Below are positions 18,136 through 30,117 of a DNA stretch of 64,000 nt, piece after piece. The notes below the pieces were generated by a model that had not been told where the DNA came from, did not search any database, and worked only from the letters and a program-made list of their open reading frames with translations. Every line of letters starts with the position of its first letter. Positions within the stretch are counted from its first letter, which is position 1. The position numbers and the translations under genes are program-made. The DNA lies in assembly GCA_003952965.2 (NCBI GenBank), contig CM025851.1, positions 2,319,307 through 2,383,306 of the forward strand, read 5' to 3'. The stretch is from Morella rubra. Lineage: Eukaryota > Streptophyta > Magnoliopsida > Fagales > Myricaceae.

Positions 18136-19139
18136 GCTCTATGGTTTCTTCTTTCTTTCTTCTTCTTTGACCAAAGTCCTTATCAATGAAAGACAGAGCA
18201 TAACCAAATTTCCTTCTATATGTGCCGATCACCGACTGAAGGCGCTAATAATGAATCGGATATTCACGTAATCAAAGTTGAGACAAGGGATCCATCTTCG
18301 TTTTGCTTTACCAATTAGCATAAGCCAATTAGCCATAAGGTCGTTTACTCTCAGTGTCACACTATGAGTTACTACGAGGAGTCGAGGACGATAGTTCTGA
18401 TGAGGACTCAGGTTCTAGATCAAAAGACATGTCTTAAAGTTAGAGTTATCCAGACTTTCATCCTTCGAAGACTGATGTCCTCGTCGTCTGCATCTTTCAC
18501 ATGACCTCTATAGAAAACTTTCACCGGACTTGGACCTACCTTGACCCGTACCGAATTTATAGAGTCAGAGAAAATAGGTTTATGCAAGTCACTACACGAC
18601 CTAGGAAGGACGCATATGCCACCAATTGATGAGGACCTAGGTTCTAAACCAAAAGACATGCCTTAAAGTTAGAGTTATCCAAGCCCTCTTACCAAGTCTT
18701 CTAATTAGGTTCTCCTAAACAATGTGAGATTTTAACAAGTTCCTCTTAATACCATATATTTCTTTTACATAAAATAATAAAATATTATTTAAATGTTTTC
18801 TCTTGGCATTTGGCAAATAAAAATTGTAATCCTTAAAATTTTATCATAATTATGATTGTTTATTTCTTTTTATTTTTTCACAAACTTTATTCACTTTTTA
18901 TCAATTTTTTCATTTCTCTTTCCACCATTTTACTAAAATTTTATTCACATACGCCTTGGTCTTAGGTTCTGTTACCGTCATTTTATGAAAGTCGGGCTTA
19001 AGTGCCAGGCCCGTTTCCGTGGACGAGTGGCATCATGCTGAGCCCACTTCAATTGTCCAAAGTCTGGCCCCATCCCAAAGTTCAAATATGCCGCCCAGGC
19101 CGCCACACGCGCATTGGAAAAGCCGAAAACAAAACACAC
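18136..19139. other. Intergenic region with a direct repeat
   Basis: The stretch contains two imperfect copies of a ~55-base sequence (18399-18452 and 18628-18682) and AT-rich DNA to about 18960. It then contains the start of the histone H4 promoter. No gene is seen. Confidence 0.6.
18399..18682. repeat. Direct repeat pair, ~55 bp, 229 bp apart
   Basis: Both copies begin GATGAGGA and share AAAAGACATG, CTTAAAGTTAGAGTTATCCA and a few substitutions between them. They may mark an old mobile-element fragment; the family is unknown. Confidence 0.75.
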
Positions 19140-19230
19140 GATCCGCGCTTGAGGTCCCTCAGAACAATCTCTACCGTCGATTCCAACCTTATCGACGCCC
19201 CACAATTACCCAAAGCCAAAAACACGGATC
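19140..19230 (+). promoter_or_regulatory. Histone octamer-type elements upstream of H4
   Basis: GATCCGCG at 19140-19147 is the exact reverse complement of the plant histone octamer CGCGGATC. A second, 7-of-8 match (CACGGATC) is at 19223-19230. In plants these sites drive S-phase and meristem expression of H3 and H4 genes. Confidence 0.65.
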
Positions 19231-19333
19231 GAGCTCCCTATCCATCGATTTCAGCCTCAAAATTCAATAATCCCTAACTTCCTCGCTCAAATGGAAAAAG
19301 CTATGCTCAATTCAGTTCCCCCCATACCCCTCT

Positions 19334-19340
19334 TATAAAT
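19334..19340 (+). promoter_or_regulatory. TATA box of histone H4
   Basis: TATAAAT lies 94 bases upstream of the H4 start codon in a C-rich context, as expected for a strong, intronless histone promoter. Confidence 0.75.
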
Positions 19341-19424
19341 ACTCACTCCACCCCTAACATTTATCACCGGAATACCTAACACCAAATTCACCAATTCCCC
19401 CAAAATCTCCTCAAAGAGTTTTGA

Positions 19425-19739
<315 letters not shown>

Positions 19740-20606
19740 TACTCAACCCGCAGGGGGCAAGGAAGGACCTCATACCGGTTCGGCTCTGGACTGTGGAGGA
19801 TTGTATTTTTCTTCTTGGTTTTATTTTTAAATGTTTTAGTTTCGTGCTAAATGAAAATTCCAGTTTATTAAGAAAGCAGAGGAATTTGTTCAGTCAAACC
19901 TGCAATAGCCTTGACTTCAAGGAGGCCAAATATTGGTGTTTACAAATTGTGATTTTTTGCTCTTAAAACATCAACGACTCGGCCAGTTTGTTCCTTTTTT
20001 TTCTTTCTTTCTTTTTTTTTTGCTTGGATCTACGGCATCACATTAATTAAATAGACATTAGGCTCTGTATCTTGATCAATTCGGGGAATTACATCCTTTG
20101 CTCCTTCAGCTCTGCCAGTTGCCAGTTGGTTCAGTTGGTTTTGGTTGCATATCTTTGGAACGATGTGACGGCCTTTGTCCATGACCACACGCAAATAATT
20201 GGATGGCTTTTAGCCTAGAAAAAAAGAATTGGATGGCTTTTAGGATTTGCCGTTGCCAATCATCAACTACAAATTGCATTTATTTGATTTAGTGGAGGTT
20301 GGTTTGAAGTAAAATTATAAGATTATAATAGAATTATGAATATTTAAGTGATTTTAGAGTTTTATTAATATGTGTGTAGAAGTTGTTGAATTGTATTGAA
20401 GTTTAAAAAAATATAATATTGAATTATATTAGAATGCATATTTTTGTGATGTTAAGATTATAAATATAAAAAGAAGCATCTAAATCTTAAAACTTTGTAG
20501 GAAGTGAACATGTTCCTAGTTTTTTTTTTAAACTATTTTCATTTTTGATGGTATTACTCATGTCAAATAATATCTTCATGATATTCTTATAAATAATATG
20601 CATTTT

Positions 20607-20651
<45 letters not shown>

Positions 20652-21840
20652 GCTGTGCGAGATGTTTTTATTATTGGTCTGTCTTATTTTATCTTTGAAG
20701 TTGATTCGCTTATGGTCTCACGTTTGTAGTTAGGTTGGTAAATTAAAATATTGGTTATTGAATTGACTTTTGTTTGGATTGACATATTATTAGCACTGTA
20801 TTATTATATTTTTAATCGAGAGATATTTGATACATGCGGTTAAAAAAAAAGACAAAAAGACAAAAGATATTAAATGGTTGGATGAAATAACTATATTGTC
20901 CTTAATCAAAACCTTAACGTTGGATAAATCAATTAAGGTATTTCATCTATTTACATGTCCGAGTGTTTAATGCGCTGAACATGTGGAGTTATGTATTTTT
21001 TTAAATTCTAATTTTACCCTTTGATATTTATGTCCTCAAAGCACTATTGAGAGTATGTTAGTAATTCTGCATAAATATAATTATGGTAAAAATAAAAAAT
21101 AATTAACTACATCTTAAATCTTAACATAATCGATTTAAGTTGATAGTAAATTGAATATGAATTAAGTATTATGGAAAGGAATATGCCTTAAGAGTTGGTT
21201 TTCCTTAAAAGTTGTGAATGCAAATTTTTTTTTAAAAAAAATTGAATTTAATATTTAATGAGTTTTGACATCATTCAAAAAATAAAAAAGCTCAAACATA
21301 TGTGTAGGTATTTAAATTTTATAGCGCTATATTATTACGTTTTTTTATCGAGAGATAGTTGATATATGTATCCTTTCTCGAACGTTGATAATATGTGATG
21401 TCTATAATTCGAGTGTAAAAAAAAAATAAAAAAAAAACAATCGGATAAGAAAAACGTGACATTGATTGGTCGTCCACTCTTCAATCGTTTTGGGTTTGTC
21501 ATGTTCGGAACTTGCCCCAACATTCTTGCTTTCTTTGCACATAAGTGAGTGACACAACTCCAAGTGGTGGCAGGGCCGTCTGCTTCAATCTCACTCGTGA
21601 TCGACGGCCATAGCCTATTTTTCTGCATGGGATGACTTCGGGGCTCATCAAACATAACCGCGTGAGAAATTAATCTGACTGGATGTCCGCAAGAGGCTAC
21701 GACCGCAATACCAGGGGATTGCTTCTCAATATGCACAATTACTGTAATGCACTTTGAGAACGTGCGTAATTGGTTGCCACTGCCGGTTGATGTGGATGTT
21801 ACCATACAGTGGGACCCACATATACCGACAGCTTTCGCTT
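19740..21840. other. Intergenic: H4 3' flank, AT-rich DNA and ACR promoter
   Basis: The first 50 bases contain an echo of the H4 C-terminal codons. The rest, to about 21480, is AT-rich with an (AT)n tract and a pair of ~45-base direct repeats near 20796 and 21325. From 21480 the composition becomes more balanced toward the ACT-domain gene. A 196-codon minus-strand frame (21335-21925) shows no recognisable domain. Confidence 0.55.
20609..20646. repeat. (AT)n microsatellite
   Basis: About 19 AT units in intergenic DNA, self-complementary and prone to hairpin formation and length change. Confidence 0.95.
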
Positions 21841-21988
21841 TTAAAACCTCAAAATGTATAATCTCACCGCTGTAGGACAGAACCACGCAGAATATTTGCT
21901 TCCACACTTCGCAAACTCGCCGCATCTCGCTTGGCTCCGGATACGTTCTGACTCGAATCTGAAAGAGCGGGGGTGTTATACTTCAGAT

Positions 21989-24607
21989 ATGGGCATTCCC
22001 TGCGGCGACGACGACGTCGTCTTGATCCAACCGTGCAAGCTGCCCGGTGAGCCCTCCGTCATCACGGTGAATTGCCCGGACAAAGCCGGGCTCGGGTGTG
22101 ATCTTTCTAGAATAGTCCTCGAGTTCGGTCTCTGCATTACCAGAGCTGGTATTATTTCCTTTAATAAGTTTCGATTTATTTAAATCGCGTAAAGCATGTC
22201 GTCTGTTCAATCATCAGTTGCGAGTTCCTAGGAAATCTGTTTTGCTTTGTTGAAAAATTTGTTTGCTGTACAATTCTGGGTCGCAGATGCCGGTTCAAGT
22301 CGTTGAATGCGGCGGATTCCGATTCCCATTCGGATTCCTGATTCCATTTTCACACTATCTTACCTTTGCTGCGTTTTGATTGTTCGTTTGAAAATTGATG
22401 TAGCTCAGACGTGTTTGGGTAGCCTCAGAGTTAGTATTTCTTCAACTTATTTATAACCACAGGAAATGATAATCTTTTATTTCTTTAAGTTGAAGTGATT
22501 CTTTGGAATTTTGGTTCATTTTAGCCCTAGAGCAAAAATTATATTCCCTTCTTTCATCCATCCTTACATGATATATCAACAATAGAGAATTATCTCTTGC
22601 AGATTTTTCGAAGGATGGAAGATGGTGTTATGTAGTACTGTGGGTTGTTCCACATAATAGCTCACTGAAAGTTGATTGGGAAAGCTTGAAAAGCAGGCTT
22701 CTATCCGTATGCCCTTCTTGGTTGTTTTCATACCACTTATATCAGCAACCGAGTGGTCCCTCCCCATCTCCGCTATACCTTTTAAAGGTTTGGTGCCTTG
22801 ATCAAAGGGGATCATTACATGGTACGTACAAAGAAAATCCGTTCTCGTTGATATTCTTTTCCACAAAATAAGCTGGTATTCCTCATGTATACAGATATTA
22901 CCAAGGTACTCTGTGAGCTTGAACTTACAATTCAAAGAGTAAAAGTGATGCCAACCCCGGATCGCAGGGTTCTGGACCTGTTCTTCATCACGGATGTCAT
23001 GTGAGTAATTCTACGATGGTTCATGTGTGCTTTAAAGCATATTTGAATTGAGCTGAATCTTTTTCTTCTTCATTTTTTTATCCTAGCCTGAGTTAATTTT
23101 ATGACGTTTTCCACCTATTTTGATAGAGTGGTGGGTTGCATTTTATTGATGTTTTAGTTCTTGAACCATGATTATGTATTGTATCGTCACAGGGAACTAC
23201 TGGGCACAAAAAAAAGGCGAGATGATGTGTGTGAACATCTGATGGCTGCTCTTGGAAAGAGTTTTATTACCTGTGAACTTCAGTTGGCAGGGCCAGAGTA
23301 CGACCGGTTGCAGGGGTTTTCCTCTCTTCCACCAGCTGTTGCTGAACAACTATTCAATTGTGAGCCAACAGACAAGGACATCCGCGTCTTGCAAGCTCTC
23401 AGCCCGGATATGTCAGCAGGAAAGAAGGCGAGTGTCACAGTAGACAATTCGTTGAGCCCAACCCATACTTTGCTTCAGGTGCAATGTTTTGATCAAAAGG
23501 GCCTGGTTTATGACATCATGAGGACCTCCAAGGACTGTGATATTCAGGTACTTAGTCATGAGTTCCTTTCTTACTGTTCAACCCTGGCTGGTTATGACTG
23601 TTTCATTGAACATGCTGAGGCCTAATTCCCAGCTCTCTTTAGATTACAGTACAGAATGCCAGATCTTCCACTCGTTGTTGCTGGGTTTTCTTAATTGGAA
23701 CCTTAATAATCTTTTCCCTTATCCAGTACATGTAGTTGTCCCCTTTTAACTCTAGGTTCCTGTCATCTGCTTCTACTTTTTATGAGATAGAGGTTTCTTG
23801 GATGGACGTGGCCTTCTAATTCTGTTAATGAATCGTAGCTTGCCCCTAAAGTAGAAACTCTTCCATATGCAGTCATAGTCCTTTTAGCAGGCCCCAGTCT
23901 TGAGAGCAGCCACTTAATGTAAAACAATGCAGAAGGATAAGACCGTATTCCAAACAAACCATCCAGGACTTTTGGTTGATAACCCTACGTTGGTGATATT
24001 TTGACTTATGCTTGCTATATGGAGTTTAACACTGTAAGCTTGTCTTATTTTTGCTCTTTTAGGTTGTCTATGGTAGACTTTCTTCAAGCATGAAAGGCTT
24101 CAGGAATATAGAGCTATTTATCCAACAGTCTGATGGGAAGAAGATCATGGACTCTGAGAGGCAGCTTGCATTGTGTGCTCGCTTAAAAGAGGAGATGCTT
24201 CATCCGCTGCGGGTGATTATTGCCAACCGAGGCCCTGATACAGAACTCTTGGTTGCTAATCCAGTTGAGTTATGTGGAAAGGGAAGGCCTCGCGTATTCT
24301 ATGATGTTACGTCTGCACTAAAAATGTTAGGAATCTGCATTTTCTCGGTAAGAAATTGACCAGAGAAATTCTCATGAATTTTGATGTGCGGTTCCATTAC
24401 ATGGGATCTCTCTCTCTCTCTCTCACACACATGATTGAAATCTCTTCATTGATGGTTTAGGCTGAAATTGTAAGGCATTCAACATCGGACCGCCAATGGG
24501 AAGTTTACAGATTTCTCTTGGATGAAACACGTGAATTCCATTTGGCAAGCAGTCGAGCTAGAAATCGGATTGTGGACACAGTTAGAAAAGCATTGATGGG
24601 CTGGTGA
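21989..24607 (+). CDS. ACT-domain repeat protein, ACR9/ACR10 type
   Basis: Six exons, 21989-22148, 22603-22821, 22895-23000, 23193-23547, 24063-24347 and 24461-24607, give 423 aa, close to the ACR9/ACR10 length. The start MGIPCGDDDVVLIQP is the typical N-terminus of that subgroup. An ATG 45 codons upstream in the same frame is less likely. ACT domains are visible at SVITVNCPDKAGLGCDLSRI (residues about 21-40), YLLKVWCLDQRGSLHDITKV, LLQVQCFDQKGLVYDIMR, and a C-terminal one around PRVFYDVTSALKMLGICIFS. ACT repeats bind amino acids; plant ACR proteins are thought to sense or regulate amino-acid metabolism (inferred from the GlnD-like ACT pairs). No catalytic domain is present. All introns are GT-AG. 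Confidence 0.95.
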
Positions 24608-26811
24608 ACTGCTTCATTTGCGACCTTTTCTGTGAGGAATGCAGTTTTGCCATCAGAATGGTATGCATTACTGCATTTTCTCAATCCAATTACTCTCTGC
24701 ACTACTACCGCATTTGGCTGTTCCATGGAAAAAGTTGTTAGTTCTGCAGTTAGCCGCTATTTGGAGACAACACATCCATAAATGTTGTCGCAGGCTCATC
24801 CGTGTAATCTGTAAAACATCTGATGTTTTTGTTTCTGTAGATTGATTATTTTGTATCTGATGCATATATTCAGCTCTTCACCTACGGATGTTTACATGGG
24901 TTCCATACCAATCACCACAAGTTCTGGGTACCTTGTAAATTAGTTTGGCAAACACTAGTTGAAATAACACAATTCGACCTTTTGCCTTCTTGTGAGCTGG
25001 TTTGGCAAACCAGTGGGCTGGGCTCACACGGTAGGTTTTTTTTTTTGAGGTGATTTTATGCTCAATGGTTTCTGCATTTCTCATATATTTCAAAATACTT
25101 CAAAACAAGGAGCTGTCATCTAGACCAAGGTGCAGTTAGCATACCAAAACGGTACGCAACGCTTTTTTTTTTTTTTTTTGTAGATACGATACGCAAGCAA
25201 TCCATTTCTTCGTCTATTTAACAATGCCAGTTGAGCGCTTACTCATCACTCCTTAGATAAACGAACTAATAAACGCCAAAATTATTATATGCTTGCAAAA
25301 GAAACAGTAGGGGGGGGGGGGAAGGAACAGACGTTTTTCCAAATTATTGTTCTTTTCTAAAATAAACGAACTAAATGGGATTATGGTATTACCGAATCCA
25401 ATCAAAACGTATCCTTCAAAAGGTGGCAACCGCCAAATCCAACGGTCCAACGGCCACCGCGATCACGTACCGTTACGGTGGCGCCTATGGCACTGTGCTC
25501 ATCTTCCTCCGATTTAAGAACCTGATTTAAAACCTCTGCGCTCTCAGATCCCCAATTCCTACTGTAGGGCTTTCTCCTCAGCTTCTGTTTCAGTAGCATC
25601 TCACGTTTGTTCTGGTGTTAGTAAGGTATGTTCTTTCTTCACGATTCAAATATGCTTTACTGATATAATTATATGTGATTGCTATCTTTCACAGTTTGCT
25701 TGTCTGGTCATGAAGAAGTTTCAAGATCTATTGCCAATATACTTCTCCCCTTCACGTTCTGTTTGGTTGGTGAGAGAACTCAGAATTAGCGAAACTGAAA
25801 TTTTTTTCTATTGGATTTGGTTTCCAATAAAAGAAAGAGCTCATTGGTTATGTGAGCTGCGAATATATTCAGCAGTGGTGGGGCGCTGTTCGTGTTGATA
25901 ATTAAGATTACGTTGGATAATTGAGTTCTTGACACGTTTGATTTGTAAGGTCCCTTGTGAATCAATGTTGAAATGGAGGCTCAAAGATCCCTTAGTTTAG
26001 CGAGTTATATTTTATTTCTTGTTGTCCAGCGATGGAGGGACATTGTTTGTAAGGTCCATTGTGAATCAACGTTGAACTTGTGCTGGTTGCATGCATAGAA
26101 AACTGAGAAATTGATTCATGCAGATGTGCGACAATCTCCAGGACCAAGTCATAAGATTTAAATTAAAGAATTGGAATTCGTCGATATGTTAGTGTAATTT
26201 TTGGTCAAAGAAGAAGGTGCAATATTTTTATCGTTGATTCTTTACTTGCAAGTAGCCCTCCGATTTTCCAGTTCTGTTTCCTCTCAGGTATTGATTTCCC
26301 AAAGAAGTGCTATTGAACATCGTCTAGTAGTGTTCTAGGAGTGGCGGGATGGGTTCTTGTTTTCTGAGTTCCCAGGAAAGAAAAAGCAAAGTTTATTCCC
26401 CTCTCTTACCTACATTAGGTATTGACAGGTGTCAGTCATATTGCATTTCTCCGCTTGATGTTGAAGCAGCTGATATTGATCCACGATATCCTTAATTCCT
26501 TTAAATCTCTCTGTTTCTTTCCCTCTTTGTATTCTCACTCTACCCTCTTTCGACTGATGTTTGACATGAGAATGTGTTGGTCTATACTTCCTCTGTGCTT
26601 GTGTGTCAAACTGGAGAGAGGGGATACAGAATCTGTAACATTCTGTCTTTCTGGTGTTTTGGTTTTCTGTCTTTCTCTCGCAGGTCACAGTTTCGATACA
26701 GAAACTCCTTTGCTGGTTTGGCTTGGGCTTCATTACCTTTAGAGTCGGTGGTGGTCTTGGATCTTTGTCTATTGTGGATATCTCAAAGAGAACTACTGGC
26801 AGGTTTTTCGG
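24608..26811. other. ACR 3' flank and leader region of the CCHC gene
   Basis: From 24608 to about 25450 this is the 3' flank, with poly-T and poly-G runs near 25164-25181 and 25310-25320. From about 25500 the sequence resembles a leader exon ending TAAG|GTATG near 25626, with further T-rich intronic DNA up to the ATG at 26812. I cannot define the leader exons confidently. Confidence 0.4.
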
Positions 26812-28355
26812 ATGAGTCGGGAACAGAGACGAAGCCCACCACGAGCTAACAGGTTTCGAAGCAGTGATCGTGTATCTCTCCGTGATGCCTCTTCCCCAAG
26901 GGACAGCCGCACATAACGGTAGGACCATGTTTTAATGAATTCCTTTCGTGCGTTTTCATGAGTTCAACATTTTCGCTTGCTTGTTGCCAGTGTCTAGGGC
27001 AATGTCCTTTCACGTTGATCAATAAAAATTTGTTTTTAAATAAAATATATTTTCCGTGGGATTTAACATATGATGCTCTCACCATTGATATTTATTTCTC
27101 ACTGCTCATTCTCCTTTGCACTTGCAAGCCAATTAGGCCTCCCATTCTTTTTCTTGTACGGTGTTTTTTTCTCCACTTTGGAATGTACTCGTTTCATAAC
27201 CATTTTGATGTTACAGGATAAGACTTATGCTTATGCACGCAGAGTTCCACAATCACACACTTTTTAATAACCGTGGGTTGAGATAAAACTACCTAAAGTT
27301 GGCGTCTGCTTAAGTGTGGGCGTGTACATTGTGGTCAATATGCTATACTCCATGTAGTCCTGCTGAGCTGTTGTAGGTCGGGCTGTTTTGTTCCCACTCT
27401 GATTCGTTTAAGTTATTTCCTTTATTAATGCAGAGTAAAAATGTTTATTGGTACCAGTATTTACTCTGGAACACTTATCAATAAGTGAAACTTCCAGTAT
27501 GTGATATTTTGGTGCTTGGCCCCCATAATCTTAAAACTATGATCTTGCTGTTGCCGCTGTCACTTCTTGGTGTATATCATATCTGATTGTGCTGATACTT
27601 TCCAGGCAAGATTATCTGTGCATCAAGTGTAAAAGACCTGGGCATTTTGCTAGAGGCTGTCCAAATGTGATTGTATGCAACAACTGCGGACTTCCGGGGT
27701 GAGGACCTCTTGTTGCATTAAGAGAAACTTTGTCTCATTAAATGACTGTGGGCCCCGATTTGCTAGTTTACCAATTAACCTGCTTTCAGCAGAAACATGC
27801 CGATTGCTTTGTAATTGTGAAATCTTATTTTATTTTAGCCACATTGCTGTCGAATGCAACTCAAGAACTTTGTGTTGGAACTGTAAGGAGCCGGGACATC
27901 TTGCAAGCCAATGCCCCAATTATCCAGTTTGCCATATCTGTGGTAAGATGGGGCACTTGGCTCGCGATTGCATTAACCCCAGTCTTCCAACTCATGATGC
28001 AAGGCTCTGCAACAACTGCCACAAGCCAGGACACATTGCTGTTCATTGCACGAACGAGAAGGCCTGCAACAACTGCCGTAAAACTGGTCACCTTGCCCGT
28101 GACTGCCTGAGTGAAGCGGTTTGTAACAACTGCAACATCTCAGGTCACATGGCCTGTCAGTGGCCCAAATGAAGTCTGGCGTCCGACACAGGAGGTACTT
28201 CCCGTCATATTATTTGCCGTAATTGTGGCCAACGTGGCCATATCAGCCGTGACTGTGTTTCTATCATCGTCTGCATCAATTGTGGTGGAAGGGGCCACAA
28301 AGCTTATCGATGCCCGTCCGGTCGAATGTTTGGCCGTGGCCTACGTAGGTATTGA
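26812..28355 (+). pseudogene. CCHC zinc-knuckle (CNBP/GIS2-like) gene with two in-frame stops
   Basis: Three exons with family-like structure: 26812-26918, 27606-27698 and 27839-28355. Exon 1 encodes a short Ser/Arg-rich start, MSREQRRSPPRANRF. Exons 2 and 3 encode nine C-x2-C-x4-H-x4-C knuckles such as CIKCKRPGHFARGC and CNNCRKTGHLARDC. The frame and splice phases are intact from start to the normal end RRY, but TAA interrupts it at 26914 and TGA at 28170. In the seventh knuckle the last Cys is Trp (CNNCNISGHMACQW). Intact relatives are RNA- or ssDNA-binding proteins of about 260 aa. Retained introns mean a duplicated rather than retrotransposed copy. Sequencing error, or use of a donor upstream of the TAA, remains possible. 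Confidence 0.65.
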
Positions 28356-28818
28356 CCAATTAGTGAGTATGAGTTAGCACAATATCTACTAGTGGGTATG
28401 CGTGCGTTGTGGTTATGAACTGACTGATTTTAAATGACAACAACATAGATCGCCTCCTTTTTTACCTGAATTGGTTTGAGACACCCAATCGTTCTTTTTA
28501 TAGTTCATGTTGCAACTTCCCGGTTCCGTGGTTAAACCTCTTACCAGTTGTTGGGATTATCTTCCAAGCTAGATACACTGGATTAGGGAGAAGATGATCT
28601 CACGAATGACCGAACTAATGGAAAGTATTTCACGCCGAGACAAAGCATCTATGCGTTTGGTCAGAGCTGGGCCTAAGCCCAGTTCCCCGCTACAATTCAA
28701 AGTTGCCAAACTGAGTGCGTCATCGCTGACGCAACTCCGCTTTTCTGTCTCTCTACGTTAACATCAAGTGCTTTTTATAAGGGCTAAATTGCCCTTAATG
28801 CCTTTGAAGTATACAAAA
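28356..28818. other. 3' flank of the CCHC locus
   Basis: I see no reading frame with support. The sequence leads into the inverted-repeat element that follows. Confidence 0.5.
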
Positions 28819-28819
28819 A

Positions 28820-29305
28820 TTACAAATGAGCTCGTGAGATAACGTTTTCAACAAATAAACTTTGAAAACAAATAAACTTTTGAGTTAAAGTTTAAATCAA
28901 ATAAAAGCCTTTCAATCTATTTTCCGTCAGCTCCATTAACGATAATTATTATCAAGATTTTAAAATTCACATCATAACAAATTAGAAAGCGCTATCTATC
29001 TAGTTAAAACACCCATATCATATCTGTACCAGGTGTATGCCAACTCACCGTGACTAATTTAATAAAAGAAAATAACTTAATGAGATGACGTTCTTCCTAT
29101 TACATACACTTAGCACAGATGTAGCGTATACGTTTTAAATAGATAAGTGACACTTTTTAATTTTTTATGACGTGAATTTTAAAATCTTGACAACAATGAT
29201 CGTTAACGAAATTGACAGAAAATGAACATAAAAACTTCGATTTGACTAAAATTTTATTTTAATAATTCATTTATTGAAAACGTGATTTCAAGAGCTCATA
29301 ACCTT
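28820..29305. mobile_element. Foldback / MITE-like inverted repeat
   Basis: The left arm (about 28820-29040) and the reverse complement of the right arm (about 29095-29305) match over most of their length, with substitutions and small gaps. Shared blocks include GAGCTC, ACGTTTTCAA, TCAAGATTTTAAAATTCAC and GTGTATG. The element is short, has no coding capacity and sits just upstream of the isomerase gene. A clear target-site duplication was not found. Confidence 0.7.
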
Positions 29306-29418
29306 CATATACCTCTCTTTGCTCTGGATGCAATTAAGCCTTTTAGAAGCCCTGACCCGCATCGCATTGCTTCACGTGGATGACACACACATAGAGAGGA
29401 AGAGAGGGAGAGAGAGCG

Positions 29419-30117
29419 ATGTGCACGTTAGAGAAAAGAGGCAAAATCTTTATTTTGACACTAACAGGCGACGGCGAACACCGGCTAAATCCCTCACTTG
29501 TCGATGAGATCCAATCGGCTTTAATCCGTGTCCGAACCGAGTCCATCTCCTGCCCATCGTCGGCTCTGATCACCACTGCCGAAGGCAAATTCTTCTCCAA
29601 CGGCTATGATCTCGCATGGGCCGGGTCCTCTGAAGCTCGCGCCAAACTCATGGTCTCGAAGCTCGAAACACTCGTAGCCGATCTCATCTCCTTCCCGATG
29701 CCCACCATCGCAGCCGTCTCGGGGCACGCTTCTGCGGCCGGTTTCATGCTTGCCCTGAGCCACGACTATGTCCTCATGCGGAAGGACAGGGGATTCGTTT
29801 ACATGAGCGAGCTCGATATTAAGCGAGTAATTCCGACCTGGTTCGTGTCTATGATTGAATGCAAAATCGGTTCACCGATGGCTCGGCGCCACTTGCTTCT
29901 AAAAGCTGCGAAGGTAACAGCTAAGGAGGCCGTGGAGATGGGGATCATCGACTCTGCGTACGATAGCGCGGATGAGACCCTTATGGCTGCGCTAAGGCTG
30001 GGGGACCAGTTCGTCGTTAAAGAATGGGATGGCCACGTGTACGCTCAGATTCGCATGAAATTGTTGGCTGTGGTCTTGGATAAGATCGGTGCGAGTAGCA
30101 CCCAATCGCGAATGTAG
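29419..30117 (+). CDS. ECI: Peroxisomal enoyl-CoA delta isomerase
   Basis: An intronless 232-codon frame begins MCTLEKRGKIFILTLTGDGE and has the crotonase fold. FFSNGYDLAWA (residues about 58-68) and GHASAAGFMLALSHDYVLMR (about 101-120) form the acyl-CoA and oxyanion site, and MSELDI (about 127-132) is the region holding the catalytic acid/base Glu. It closely resembles plant ECI1/ECI2, which move cis-3 double bonds to trans-2 during beta-oxidation of unsaturated fatty acids. The C-terminal tripeptide SRM is an accepted plant PTS1 peroxisome-import signal. Absence of introns is normal for this family in plants. Confidence 0.94.
   Translation: MCTLEKRGKIFILTLTGDGEHRLNPSLVDEIQSALIRVRTESISCPSSALITTAEGKFFSNGYDLAWAGSSEARAKLMVSKLETLVADLISFPMPTIAAVSGHASAAGFMLALSHDYVLMRKDRGFVYMSELDIKRVIPTWFVSMIECKIGSPMARRHLLLKAAKVTAKEAVEMGIIDSAYDSADETLMAALRLGDQFVVKEWDGHVYAQIRMKLLAVVLDKIGASSTQSRM

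Noticed and set aside
21335-21925. 196-codon minus-strand frame opposite the ACR promoter
   Set aside because: It is long for chance, but has no domain, ends in low-complexity AT-rich sequence and overlaps the leader of a well-supported gene on the other strand.
21854-21988. Upstream in-frame ATG extension of the ACR protein
   Set aside because: The family N-terminus is MGIP at 21989; the extension has no similarity and probably belongs to the 5'-UTR.
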